64,000 bases of DNA from positions 868,001 through 932,000 of the forward strand of contig NZ_JAJKLK010000001.1 of NCBI RefSeq assembly GCF_020982545.1, in the 5' to 3' direction. The notes beneath the pieces are model-generated. The model searched no databases and had not been told where the DNA came from. It was given only the letters and a program-made list of their open reading frames with translations. The translations under genes were made by a program, and so were the position numbers. Positions 26,530-34,967 of this stretch are shown here, piece after piece. How positions within the stretch are numbered: the first letter of the stretch is position 1; every line of letters starts with the position of its first letter. The DNA comes from Streptomyces sp. MNU76. GTDB taxonomy: Bacteria; Actinomycetota; Actinomycetes; Streptomycetales; Streptomycetaceae.

Positions 26530-26777
26530 CCGGGGGCGCCTGACAGCTCGGGGGCGCGGGCTCGGTGGGCGGGTGCGGCTCCGGGGGCGGTGCGGCTCCG
26601 GTGGGGCTTCTCACGCAGTTCCCCGCGCCCCTGAAAGCAGGGGCTGCGCCCGTGCTTTCACGCCCCACGCACCCGCACCCGACAACGCACCCCGGCCCTC
26701 CCCCGTCGCTCGATCGTCCGCGGTTATTGCCCGGTCAACGCACTATGACTAGCCTGTGTTCGTCATGCCGATCGACC
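26530..26777. other. Gene-free stretch with repeat and hairpin
   Basis: No gene is seen. It contains the dispersed repeat core (26611-26632) followed immediately by the hairpin at 26632-26660, then a more A/T-containing region leading to the IclR promoter and operator. Confidence 0.6.
26611..26660. terminator. Dispersed repeat with hairpin, probable terminator of the PucR operon
   Basis: The repeat core CGCAGTTCCCCGCGCCCC is followed by arms TGAAAGCA (26632-26639) and TGCTTTCA (26653-26660), with a GGG/CCC extension inside. No T-run follows, which is usual for Streptomyces. Confidence 0.55.
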
Positions 26778-26792
26778 GTTGAAATTTCGAAC
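26778..26792. promoter_or_regulatory. Palindromic operator, site 1 (IclR promoter)
   Basis: GTTGAAATTTCGAAC, one base short of the perfect 16-bp palindrome GTTCGAAATTTCGAAC. It lies 42 bp before the IclR start codon, so autoregulation is likely. Related sites are at 31672, 50408, 52717 and 54543. Confidence 0.6.
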
Positions 26793-26833
26793 ACCCGCAG
26801 ACGTAACCGACTGACAGAGGAAGGGGGCCGGCC

Positions 26834-27607
26834 GTGGGACGCCTCGTACCTGCCGTGACCCGGGCGCTCGACATATTGGAGCTCTTCCTGGACGGGGACG
26901 GCACGCTGTCCGCCCCCGACATCGTGCGCAGACTCCAACTGCCCCGCACCACGGTGCACGAGCTGGTCACCACGCTCGCCGCCCGCGGCTACATCGTCCA
27001 GGTGCAGGGCCAGCCCGGCCGCTACCGCCTCGGCGTCCGCCCGTACCAGCTCGGCAGCCGCTACGCCGAGCAGCTGGACCTCGCCGCCGAGGGCCAGCAG
27101 GTGGCCCGGTCCGTCGCCGAGACCTGCGACGAGACGGTGCACGTGGCGATCCTGGAGTACACCGACGTCATCTACATCGCCAAGGTCGACTCCACGCACG
27201 CCGTCCGCATGGTCTCCGCCGCGGGCCGCCGCCTCCCGGCGCACTGCACCTCCGTCGGCAAGATGCTTCTCGCCTCCCTTCCCGAGGTCGAGCTGTCCGC
27301 CCGGATCCCGGACGACGCCGACCTGGTCGCCATGACCCCCAACAGCATCACCGACCCGGCCGCTCTGCGCGAGGCCCTGGCCCGGATCCGTGAGCGGGGT
27401 CTCGCCGTGGAGAACCGCGAGTCCAACCCGGACGTCTCCTGTGTCGCCGCGCCGGTGCGCGACCGCGCGGGCAAGGTCGTCGCCGCGCTCTCCATCTCCG
27501 TCCCCATGATCCGCTGGAGCGAGGAGCGCCGGATCGAGCTGGAGCAGCTCGCCGTCAAGGGGGCCGCGGAACTGTCCGAGCGCCTCGGCCACCGGAGCGT
27601 GGCATGA
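26834..27607 (+). CDS. IclR-family transcriptional regulator
   Basis: 257 aa. Residues 1-65 are the IclR winged helix (VTRALDILELFLDGDGTLSA, LQLPRTTVHELVTTLAARGY). Residues about 75-250 are the ligand-binding domain with AILEYTDVIYIAKVDSTHAV, the family hallmark LPAHCTSVGKMLLASLP, and VSCVAAPVRDRAGKVVAALS. GTG 26834 has GAAGGGG upstream. The SMP-30 lactonase starts inside its stop codon (ATGA), the arrangement of a regulator that controls sugar or sugar-acid catabolism. The palindrome just upstream and its copies before other sugar genes suggest it is the regulon's regulator; effector probably a sugar acid, lactone or keto-deoxy acid. Confidence 0.9.
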   Translation: MGRLVPAVTRALDILELFLDGDGTLSAPDIVRRLQLPRTTVHELVTTLAARGYIVQVQGQPGRYRLGVRPYQLGSRYAEQLDLAAEGQQVARSVAETCDETVHVAILEYTDVIYIAKVDSTHAVRMVSAAGRRLPAHCTSVGKMLLASLPEVELSARIPDDADLVAMTPNSITDPAALREALARIRERGLAVENRESNPDVSCVAAPVRDRAGKVVAALSISVPMIRWSEERRIELEQLAVKGAAELSERLGHRSVA

Positions 27608-28499
27608 GCGCCCCCACGGGTCACTCGGGTCACACGAGTCGCTCGGGGTACGACGTCGCGGTCCGCGCGTACGCGGCCCTCGGCGAGGGCCCCACCTGGG
27701 ACCCCGCCGCCCAGCGCCTGATCTGGATCGACATCCTCGGCTCCCGGGTCCACACCTACGACCCGGCCTCCGGCCGCCGCTCGGTCCTTGTCACCGAGCA
27801 GCACATCGGCGCGGTCAAGCCCCGCGCCGGCGGCGGCCTCGTGCTGAACCTGCGGGACGGCGTCGGCCTGACCGACCCCGACGGCACCTTCCGGTGGCTG
27901 CACCACGAGCCGGTCCCCGGCCGCCGCGCCAACGACGCCGCCGTCGCCCCCGACGGCTCCCTCTTCGCCGGCACCATGCGCTACGACGAGGCCCCCGGGG
28001 GCGGCACCCTGGCCCGCTTCACCGCCGAGGGCCTCACCACGACCGTCCTCGACGACGTCGCCGTGAGCAACGGCACGGGCTGGAGCCCGGACGGCCGGCT
28101 CATGTACTACATCGACTCGCCGACCCGCCGGATCGACGTCTTCGACTACGCGGAGACCGGGGACGGCGTCCGCCTGCCGGTCGACCGGCGCCCGTTCGTC
28201 ACCATCGAGGACGGCGGCGGCTTCCCCGACGGCCTGACGGTCGACGCCGAGGGCTGTGTCTGGGTCGCCCTCTGGGAAGGGAGCGCGGTGCGCCGCTACA
28301 CCCCGGCCGGCACCCTCGACCGCGTCATCACCCTGCCCACCCCCGCCCCACGGCCTGCGCCTTCGCCGGCCCCGACCTCACCGATCTCTACATCACCACG
28401 GCCCGTACGGGGACGGACACCCCGCACCCCCTCTCGGGCTCCCTGCTGGTGGTCCCGGGAGCGGGCAAGGGCCTCGCCCAGCCCCCGTTCGCCGGCTGA
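27604..28499 (+). CDS. SMP-30/gluconolactonase-family sugar lactonase (one frameshift in this sequence)
   Basis: About 298 aa if corrected. A six-bladed beta-propeller hydrolase that opens aldonolactones; the metal is held by an N-terminal Glu (GEGPTWDPAAQRLIWIDILG) and by Asn/Asp residues in RRANDAAVAPDGSLFAGTM and DSPTRRIDVFDY. At about 28347 the run ACCCCCGCC seems to lack one C. With it restored, the frame continues RPTACAFAGPDLTDLYITTA and stops at 28497-28499; as written, the frame runs on to 28677 with unrelated Pro/Arg-rich sequence. It is coupled to the IclR gene by a 4-bp overlap. In the inferred pathway it hydrolyses the lactone produced by the dehydrogenase at 50516. Confidence 0.85.
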
Positions 28500-28534
28500 G
28501 CCCACGGGCCGGGTCCTCAATGCCAGTGGCTCAC

Positions 28535-29974
28535 TCACTCCCGCGCGGGTGCGCCGCTCTTCGCCGGGGAGGCGGCGGCGAGTGCCCGTACCGCCTCGAT
28601 CTCGGCCGGCTCACGCAGTGCCAGCGACACGGCCTCGATGTCCTTCAGCAGATCGGTGGGATCGGAGGAGACCGTGAACTCGGGGAAGGCCGTCCGCCCG
28701 GGCGCCCCTGCCGGATCACCCGCAGCCCAACCCGCAGTTGAGCCCGCACCGCAGCCCGCACCCGAGCCCCCGGCTGAACCCCCGGCCGAATCCGCACCCC
28801 AACCTGTGCCTGTGCCTGTGCCGAGGCCGGGGAAGACCAGCGGGCCCGTGGCGAGCGTGGCCGTCACGCCGCTCTCCGGCGACCTCCGCCGCGTCGCCAC
28901 CGCGTCCTGGATCGCCACGGCGGCGGCGAGGGCCTTCGCCCGGCCGGCCTCGTGCCCGAGGTCCAGCGCGGCGTCGTACGCGCGGCGCCGCAGATCCTCG
29001 TCGAGGTGACGGGTGAGCCGGAGCAGGGCGTCCCGGATGAACGTCTCCCGGCGGGTGAGCCGCAACTCCGGTGTGGCGCGCAGCGCGAAGGGGACACGGG
29101 AGTCGTCGACGGTCCGGGTCAGCAGATACAGCGGCCGCAGCCGCCGATGGCTCGTGCGCACCCGCCAGCGGTCCTGCAGATACTGACCGCTGTGCGGCAG
29201 GATGAAGCCCACCGCTATGCAGATGGCCGCCAGTGCGGCGGCCGGCGGCGCCACGTCCGTGCTCAGCCAGTCCAGGTCGTGCCCCGTCCAACGGGCGACC
29301 ACCGCCGTGAGCTTCGCGGCGTCGAACACCAGGTTGAGCGCGCAGCCCAGCGCCAGCGCCTGCAGACCGCCGCGCAGCCACACGTCGAGGCTCTCCGCGC
29401 GGACCCAGTTCCGGATCAGCCGGTAGGTGATCAGACAGGCCGCCGTGTGCGCGACGAGATAGAGCAGGATCTCCTCGCGCATGAAGGGCGTGGTGGCGTA
29501 GTACGTGTCCAGGTCGCGCAGCCGCTCGCGGGGGACGTCCGCCAGCGCGAACAGCACCCACAGGACGACGATCACCGCCGCGTAGACGGCGACCACCCAC
29601 CGCATGAGCCGACGGGTCGCCGGGGAACGGTCGGCGGGGCCGTTGCGCCAGGCGACGATCATCAGCAGACAGCAAGCGCAGAACGCGGTGATCAGTGAGT
29701 ACACCCAGGGCGCGGCGACGTTCGGCACGCCCACGACCCGGTTGGTCCACGCGATGACCGAGGGCACCGCGAACACGAACACGCAGCAGGCGAGCAGCAG
29801 CAGTCCGCCGACCGCGCGCAGCAGCGAGTCCCGCCAGAGCTTGACGATGCTGGGCAGTTTGATCACCAGGGCGGCGGTCAGGACGGCCGTGGGGATCCAG
29901 AACGAGATGTACAGCTCGCCGAAGAAGTCGGCGGGGCCGGTGGAGTGGAGGGCCCCGGTCGTCGTCGCGGGCAT
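28535..29974 (-). CDS. MAB_1171c-like multi-pass membrane protein
   Basis: 479 aa. Seven to eight hydrophobic segments fill residues about 20-285 (SFWIPTAVLTAALVIKLPSI, LLLLACCVFVFAVPSVIAW, YLVAHTAACLITYRLIRNWV). A cytoplasmic C-terminal part contains LYLLTRTVDDSRVPFALRAT and a Gly/Ala/Thr-rich stretch of low complexity at about 385-425. Databases call the family a putative transporter; no activity is established. ATG 29974 is chosen because GAGGGGG is placed 6-7 nt upstream; an ATG five codons earlier overlaps the previous stop. It is the third gene of a tight XRE-ImmA-membrane protein operon, which suggests it is the effector of that module. Confidence 0.8.
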   Translation of the reverse strand: MPATTTGALHSTGPADFFGELYISFWIPTAVLTAALVIKLPSIVKLWRDSLLRAVGGLLLLACCVFVFAVPSVIAWTNRVVGVPNVAAPWVYSLITAFCACCLLMIVAWRNGPADRSPATRRLMRWVVAVYAAVIVVLWVLFALADVPRERLRDLDTYYATTPFMREEILLYLVAHTAACLITYRLIRNWVRAESLDVWLRGGLQALALGCALNLVFDAAKLTAVVARWTGHDLDWLSTDVAPPAAALAAICIAVGFILPHSGQYLQDRWRVRTSHRRLRPLYLLTRTVDDSRVPFALRATPELRLTRRETFIRDALLRLTRHLDEDLRRRAYDAALDLGHEAGRAKALAAAVAIQDAVATRRRSPESGVTATLATGPLVFPGLGTGTGTGWGADSAGGSAGGSGAGCGAGSTAGWAAGDPAGAPGRTAFPEFTVSSDPTDLLKDIEAVSLALREPAEIEAVRALAAASPAKSGAPARE

Positions 29975-29985
29975 GGCCGTCCCCC

Positions 29986-30747
29986 TCATCTCCCGTGCCG
30001 GCGATAGCCGAGGGACGCCTGGATGGCCCGCCCGACGGGGTCGTCGGCCACGGCCGGCCCGGCGGCCCCGGCCGAGCCGCTCGGCCGGGTGTCCACCCAG
30101 GAACGGAGGGCGGTCGCCAGGCGGTGGCCGAAGTCCTCGGCCTCCTGCTCGTCCGACTCGTGCGAGCCGTTGCGGGCCGCGATGGGAGTGCCGCCCTGCC
30201 CGAGGGCGGCCGACAACTCGGGGGAGAGCGGCGGCAAGGCGGACGTGTGCTCGCCCGTCCCGCCCGTTCCACCCGGCCCGCCCGGCCTGCCCGTTCCACC
30301 CGGCCTGCCCGGCCTGCCCGGCTCCGCCGACGCGAGTGCCGTGGCGTCCGTCCCCGGCAGATGGTGATGGCAGTGCCCGGCGTGCATGTGCCACAACTCA
30401 TGCCCCAGGATGACCAGTTGCTGCACGGTCTCGGCCCGCTCCTCGACGATCACCAGGTCGAAGTCGGGGAACTCCATCCACAGTCCGGTCACCCCGATCC
30501 CGTCCGGGAACCGCTCGAACCGCAGTTTCACCGGCCGCCCGTCGCGCCGCGCGCTCATCTCCGCACACAGCGCCGCGCCCAACTCCCGTACACCGACGGG
30601 TGCGTCGAGCCTGCCCCGCACCGCCTTGCTGAGTCCGGCCGTCAGTTTGCGCATCTCGGCGGTGGACCGCGACGGCACCAGTGCGCCCCGCACCCTGCCG
30701 AGGACTCCGCGCAGCCCACCGGCCCCGGTGCGCTCGCCACGGCTCAT
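29986..30747 (-). CDS. ImmA/IrrE-like zinc metallopeptidase
   Basis: 253 aa. The zinc site is HELWHMHAGHCHHH (about residues 115-128), the extended HExxH of ImmA/IrrE peptidases that cleave a partner repressor. Upstream lies VKLRFERFPDGIGVTGLWME. A Gly/Pro-rich linker of about 25 residues (residues 140-165) follows, then an acidic SHESDEQEAEDFGHRLA helix. The start overlaps the XRE gene stop by 4 bp (ATGA). By analogy with ICEBs1 ImmR/ImmA and Deinococcus IrrE/DdrO, it should inactivate the adjacent XRE protein under a trigger. The trigger and the cleavage are unproven here. Confidence 0.82.
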   Translation of the reverse strand: MSRGERTGAGGLRGVLGRVRGALVPSRSTAEMRKLTAGLSKAVRGRLDAPVGVRELGAALCAEMSARRDGRPVKLRFERFPDGIGVTGLWMEFPDFDLVIVEERAETVQQLVILGHELWHMHAGHCHHHLPGTDATALASAEPGRPGRPGGTGRPGGPGGTGGTGEHTSALPPLSPELSAALGQGGTPIAARNGSHESDEQEAEDFGHRLATALRSWVDTRPSGSAGAAGPAVADDPVGRAIQASLGYRRHGR

Positions 30748-31373
30748 CGCCGGGCCTCCTCGTCGTCGATGCCGAGCAGCCCTTCGAGCATGACGGCGAG
30801 CGCCTCCTGCTGGCGACGGGTGAGCCGTTGTCCACGCAGCGCGAGCGTGACGACCCCGTGCCGGGTGGCGAAATCGACCAACGGCCCGTCGCCGGCCCTG
30901 TCCCCGTCCCCGTCCTCCTCAAGTCCCGCCAGGACACGGCCGAGTTCCCGGTTCAGCACGGTCGCCGCCGGGTCGGTGAAGAATCGGACGCCCTCCTCGA
31001 TACCGAAGAACTCCGCGAGTTCGGTCAGATCGGGCACGTTCGGCATCTTTCTGCCGAGCAGCAGCTGTCGGGCCCACTCGGGACTGATCGAGAGCCGCTC
31101 CGCGACCTCTCTGCCGACCTCCCCGGCCCGCTTCCCGCTCCGCGCGACGTACGCCTCGTGCACCGCCCGCACCCGCCGGCGCACCCGGTCGTCGACCCGG
31201 TCCGCCTCCCGCGCGCCCCCGTCGAGCAGGACCCGCACCTCGTCCTCGGCGAGGGCCGTACGTTCCGCCAGGGCCGCCGCGTCGAGCAGCCGGCCCCGGT
31301 CGGCACCGGTCTCCGCGATGCGGACGTCGAGTCGGGTCAGGGTCTCGGCAAGGGCATCGGGCAGCGAAGGCAC
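30744..31373 (-). CDS. XRE-family transcriptional regulator
   Basis: 209 aa. A helical N-terminal region (LTRLDVRIAETGADRGRLL) precedes an XRE-type helix-turn-helix at about residues 85-135 (VAERLSISPEWARQLLLGRK, VPDLTELAEFFGIEEGVRFF). The C-terminal 70 residues are helical and may be the oligomerisation or cleavage segment. Start is GTG 31373. It is the first gene of the three-gene cassette. Two palindromic elements (31417-31428 and 31439-31451) stand 45-80 bp upstream and suggest autorepression. Confidence 0.82.
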   Translation of the reverse strand: MPSLPDALAETLTRLDVRIAETGADRGRLLDAAALAERTALAEDEVRVLLDGGAREADRVDDRVRRRVRAVHEAYVARSGKRAGEVGREVAERLSISPEWARQLLLGRKMPNVPDLTELAEFFGIEEGVRFFTDPAATVLNRELGRVLAGLEEDGDGDRAGDGPLVDFATRHGVVTLALRGQRLTRRQQEALAVMLEGLLGIDDEEARR

Positions 31374-31416
31374 GCGCCGACCCTACGTGGCCCCGACCGT
31401 CGGCACCATGAACTTC

Positions 31417-31451
31417 CAACGATCGTTGAATTTCGACGAAACGATGGTTGG
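31417..31451. promoter_or_regulatory. Tandem palindromic operator upstream of the XRE gene
   Basis: Perfect 12-bp palindrome CAACGATCGTTG (31417-31428) and a second, imperfect copy AAACGATGGTTGG (31439-31451). Centres are about 22 bp apart, close to two helical turns. Position before the XRE gene suggests autoregulation. Confidence 0.55.
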
Positions 31452-31474
31452 ACTGTCCGCAGGGACGTCCCGTC

Positions 31475-31500
31475 AGGGGCGCGGGGAACTGCGCGAGCAA
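31475..31500. repeat. Dispersed GC-rich repeat, inverted copy
   Basis: GGGGCGCGGGGAACTGCGCG, reverse complement of the cores at 1690 and 26612. Sited in the intergenic region, as is usual for the family. Confidence 0.7.
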
Positions 31501-31671
31501 CCACGAACCACCCGCACCCGCCCGACATGCCCACCCGGCGGACGGTGAGGCGCAGGGCTCAGCCGTCGGACAGTGCAGCCCCGGCGCCGCCACCCCGCCC
31601 GGCGCAGCCACCCGCCCCATTGACTTGCCCCTCCTTCGACCATAGCGTCCCGTTCGGCTCAACGATCACCA

Positions 31672-31686
31672 TCCGTAATACCGAAC
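31672..31686. promoter_or_regulatory. Weak regulon operator, site 5 (abfA)
   Basis: Read on the minus strand, GTTCGGTATTACGGA matches site 4 (50408) at 14 of 15 bases and the 16-bp consensus at 11. It ends 26 bp before the abfA start codon. Confidence 0.4.
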
Positions 31687-31712
31687 GCCGAACACCGAAG
31701 GGGCCGCCCTCG

Positions 31713-33227
31713 ATGACCCGCACCGCCCGCTTCACCCTCGACCCCGCTTTCAAGGTCGGCGAGGTCAGCCCCCGCCTCTTCGGGTCCTTCGTCGAACACC
31801 TCGGCCGCTGCGTCTACACCGGCATCTTCGAACCGGACCACCCCACCGCCGACGAGGCGGGCCTGCGCACCGACGTCCTGGACCTGGTCCGCGAACTCGG
31901 CGTCACCACGATCCGCTACCCCGGCGGCAACTTCGTCTCCGGCTACAAGTGGGAGGACTCCGTCGGCCCCGCCGAGGACCGCCCCACCCGCCTCGACCTC
32001 GCCTGGCGCTCCACGGAGACCAACCGCTTCGGCCTCTCCGAGTACATCGCCTTCCTGAAGAAGATCGGGCCCCAGGCGGAGCCGATGATGGCCCTCAACC
32101 TCGGCACCCGCGGTGTCGCCGAGGCCCTCGAACTTCAGGAGTACGCCAACCACCCCGCCGGCACCGCCCTCTCGGACCTCCGCGCCGCCCACGGCGACAA
32201 GGATCCCTTCGGCATCAAGCTCTGGTGCCTCGGCAACGAGATGGACGGCCCCTGGCAGACCGGCCACAAGACGGCGACGGAGTACGGCCGTGTCGCCGCC
32301 GAGACGGCCCGCGCCATGCGCCAGATCGACCCGCACGTCGAACTCGTGGCCTGCGGCTCCTCCAGCCAGTCCATGCCGACGTTCGCCGAGTGGGAGGCGA
32401 CGGTCCTGACGGAGACGTACGACCTCGTCGACCACATCTCCCTGCACGCCTACTACCAGCCCGAGAACGGCGACATCGACTCCTTCCTGGCCTCCGCGGT
32501 CGACATGGAGTCCTTCATCGAGAACGTGGTCGCCACCGCCGACCACGTGGGTGCGAAGCTCAAGTCCACGAAGAAGATCAACCTCTCCTTCGACGAGTGG
32601 AACGTCTGGTACATCTCGGAGTGGCACGCGATCGAGAACTCCGGCGCACGGGACTGGGCGGTGGCCCCCCGCCTGCTGGAGGACAACTACAGCGTCACCG
32701 ACGCGGTCGTCTTCGGCTCCCTCCTCATCGCCCTCCTCCGGCACGCCGACCGGGTCACCGTCGCCTGCCTCGCCCAACTCGTCAACGTCATCGCCCCGAT
32801 CATGACCGAGCCGGGTGGACCGGCCTGGCGGCAGACGACGTTCTTCCCGTTCGCCCAGGCCTCGAAGCACGGGCGGGGCGAGGTGCTCGACGTACGGGTG
32901 GACTCGCCGACGTACGAGACGAAGAAGTACGGCGAGGCGGATCTGCTGCATGCGACGGCGGTGCGGGCCGAGGACGGGTCGGTGACCGTGTTCGCGGTCA
33001 ACCGGGGCCGCACGGTGGCGCTGCCGCTGGAAGTCGCCCTGAACGGGCTGGACTTGACCCGGGTCGTCGAGCACAGCGTGCTGGCCGACGCGGATCCGGA
33101 CGCGCGGAACACGCTGGCGGAGCCCGAGCGGGTCGCTCCGCGGGTGGTGGAGGGGGCGTCGCTGGAGGGCGGCGTGCTGAGCGTCGTCCTCGAACCGCTG
33201 TCGTGGAATGTGATCCGGCTCGGCTGA
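31713..33227 (+). CDS. abfA: GH51 alpha-L-arabinofuranosidase
   Basis: 504 aa, the usual length for GH51 intracellular arabinofuranosidases. It removes L-arabinofuranose from arabinoxylan or arabinan oligosaccharides. It starts MTRTARFTLDPAFKVGEVSP. The acid/base Glu176 sits in CLGNEMDGPWQ and the nucleophile Glu295 in NLSFDEWNVWY, within a TIM barrel, followed by a C-terminal beta domain. No signal peptide is present, so it acts on imported oligosaccharides. It stands alone, with a weak copy of the sugar-regulon palindrome just upstream. Its product L-arabinose could enter the oxidative enzymes encoded further right. One odd point is the very Ser/Thr-poor, GAC/GTC-rich codon use, which is simply typical of the host. 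Confidence 0.93.
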   Translation: MTRTARFTLDPAFKVGEVSPRLFGSFVEHLGRCVYTGIFEPDHPTADEAGLRTDVLDLVRELGVTTIRYPGGNFVSGYKWEDSVGPAEDRPTRLDLAWRSTETNRFGLSEYIAFLKKIGPQAEPMMALNLGTRGVAEALELQEYANHPAGTALSDLRAAHGDKDPFGIKLWCLGNEMDGPWQTGHKTATEYGRVAAETARAMRQIDPHVELVACGSSSQSMPTFAEWEATVLTETYDLVDHISLHAYYQPENGDIDSFLASAVDMESFIENVVATADHVGAKLKSTKKINLSFDEWNVWYISEWHAIENSGARDWAVAPRLLEDNYSVTDAVVFGSLLIALLRHADRVTVACLAQLVNVIAPIMTEPGGPAWRQTTFFPFAQASKHGRGEVLDVRVDSPTYETKKYGEADLLHATAVRAEDGSVTVFAVNRGRTVALPLEVALNGLDLTRVVEHSVLADADPDARNTLAEPERVAPRVVEGASLEGGVLSVVLEPLSWNVIRLG

Positions 33228-33545
33228 GGGGGCGGCCGGGCGTCCGGCGTGGTCGACAAATAAGAGGTCGCGCAGATAGGCGCGGTGGTGGTACCCGGCA
33301 GCAAGACAGTCACAGATCCATGGTCATTCGTTCTCGGCACCGACTTCGTACGCCGGTCGTGGCCGAGCCTCCCACAGACATGCGGTGAGCTGACAGGGGC
33401 AAACGTCCTCGAACAGCGCCTGGAATTGCGCGAATTACGGGCTGCATCAACAGCAACAGTTGGAAGCCGGCCTTCTGACGCGCTGACAGCAGGCGACGGA
33501 AGCAGCACGGCTGGACACAGCACGGTGCAAACAGCATTCACACAG
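33228..33545. other. Gene-free stretch between abfA and dacB
   Basis: No coding region is convincing on either strand. Composition is somewhat less G+C-rich around 33415-33545, and the dacB terminator follows at 33546. Confidence 0.5.
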
Positions 33546-33583
33546 AACGTGCGCCCCGGGCATCCGCACCCGGGGCGCACGTT
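33546..33583. terminator. Strong hairpin terminator of dacB
   Basis: A perfect 15-bp stem (AACGTGCGCCCCGGG at 33546-33560, its complement at 33569-33583) with an 8-nt loop, 4 bp after the dacB stop on the minus strand. It could also stop transcription from abfA. Confidence 0.85.
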
Positions 33584-33587
33584 CGCG

Positions 33588-34967
33588 TCAGGCCCAGCAG
33601 CCGTTCACGGTCGCGGCGAGGCCGTCCATCGCGTCCTTGATGGCGCTGCCGGAGGCCGTGGAGCCGTTCTCCACGAAGGAGAAGACCTTCCACCGGCCGT
33701 CCTTGCCCTGGGTCAGGCCGCTCAGTGCGATGGCACCGGTAAGGGTGCCGGTCTTCGCGTGCACCTTGCCGACGGCGCACTGCGAGTTCGCGTCGTCGAA
33801 GCGGCCCCACTCCGGGCCGAGGGTGCCGCCGGCCTCGCCCGCGACCGGGAGGCCGTCACGGATCGAGCTCAGCCGGTGCTCGTAGCGCTTCTCCGTCAGC
33901 AGGTCGAGGATCTCCGCCAGGGTCCGGGCCGGGATGCGGTTGGCACGGGAGAGGCCGCTCCCGTCGTACATCTCGAAGCTCTCCAGCGACACTCCGTACC
34001 GCCGGCTCAGCACATCTCGTACGACCGCTGTGCCGCCCTCGAACGTGGCGGGCTGCCCGGCGCGCAGGGCGGTCATCCGCAGCAGGGTCTCGGCGATGTT
34101 GTTGTCGCTGACCTTGATCATGTGGTGGACGATGTCCGACAGCTTGGCAGACTTGTGACGGGCCACCGGTACGTCGGTGATGTCCGCCGTCCGGCGTGTG
34201 ACCTCGCCGTCCACAGTGATGCCGGCGGCGGTGAGTTGCTTGGCGAAGACCTGTCCGGCGTCGATCGAGGTGTCGTTGACGGCGTGTCCGTCGACGACGA
34301 GGGCGCGGACCGGGGCGATGTCGCCGGGGAAGTAGTCGGCCTTCCAGCCGTGAGCCAGGGTCGGTTCGGGGAAGAGGCTGTCGTCCACGGCGACCTTCAC
34401 GCCGGTGAGGCCCGCGGCCTTCAGCCCGGCCACCGCGTCCTTGGCCATTGCGGCGAGGTCCGCGCTGGTCAGGGTCCGGTCGCCGCCGCCGACGAGGGTG
34501 AGGGTGCCGTCGCCGTAGACGACCCTCGTCTTGAACTGGTGGTCCGGGCCGAGCACCGTCAGGGCGGCGGTCGCGGTGGCAAGCTTGGTGTTGGACGCCG
34601 GCATCAGCGCGGTGGCGCCGTTGTGGTCCCAGACGGTGCCGTCCGACTCTGCGTCCAGCACCACACCGCTGACGTTGCCGCCCAGGCGCTCGTCGAGGAC
34701 GCGGGTGTCGAGGTTCGCGGCGATCGCCTGGTCGGCGGAGTCGAGGCCTTCGTTCGTGTCCGGGGCCGTGTCGGGGGCCGTCGCGGTGGTGTTCCCGTCG
34801 GCGGCGAAGGCCGAGGGGCCGACGAGCGCCACCGACGCGACGGGCACGGCCATGGCCAGGACCAGGGCGCGGCGGGCGCCCGCGCCGAACTGTTTCGGCC
34901 TGCGGTGCCCGTGGCGACCGCCCGGCGTGAAGGCCGGCGGGATCACGACTTCGGTGTTGTCGTTCAT
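33588..34967 (-). CDS. dacB: D-alanyl-D-alanine carboxypeptidase/endopeptidase (S13, PBP4-type)
   Basis: 459 aa penicillin-binding protein that trims or hydrolyses peptidoglycan cross-links outside the cell. It has an N-terminal basic region with a membrane/signal segment at about residues 34-55 (LVLAMAVPVASVALVGPSAF). The active-site triad of motifs is present: SxxK in PASNTK (Ser125, Lys128), SDNN in IKVSDNNIAETLL, and KTG in AKTGTLTGA. ATG 34967 has GGAAAG about 8 nt upstream. It is transcribed alone and ends in a strong terminator. A long flexible Thr/Asp/Pro stretch (TTATAPDTAPDTNEG) follows the signal segment. Confidence 0.92.
   Translation of the reverse strand: MNDNTEVVIPPAFTPGGRHGHRRPKQFGAGARRALVLAMAVPVASVALVGPSAFAADGNTTATAPDTAPDTNEGLDSADQAIAANLDTRVLDERLGGNVSGVVLDAESDGTVWDHNGATALMPASNTKLATATAALTVLGPDHQFKTRVVYGDGTLTLVGGGDRTLTSADLAAMAKDAVAGLKAAGLTGVKVAVDDSLFPEPTLAHGWKADYFPGDIAPVRALVVDGHAVNDTSIDAGQVFAKQLTAAGITVDGEVTRRTADITDVPVARHKSAKLSDIVHHMIKVSDNNIAETLLRMTALRAGQPATFEGGTAVVRDVLSRRYGVSLESFEMYDGSGLSRANRIPARTLAEILDLLTEKRYEHRLSSIRDGLPVAGEAGGTLGPEWGRFDDANSQCAVGKVHAKTGTLTGAIALSGLTQGKDGRWKVFSFVENGSTASGSAIKDAMDGLAATVNGCWA

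Larger units (their letters stand above)
31374..31712. other. Divergent intergenic region between the XRE cassette and abfA
   Basis: No gene is seen. It holds the XRE operator pair (31417-31451), an inverted copy of the dispersed repeat (31475-31500) and a weak regulon site (31672-31686) next to abfA. Confidence 0.6.
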
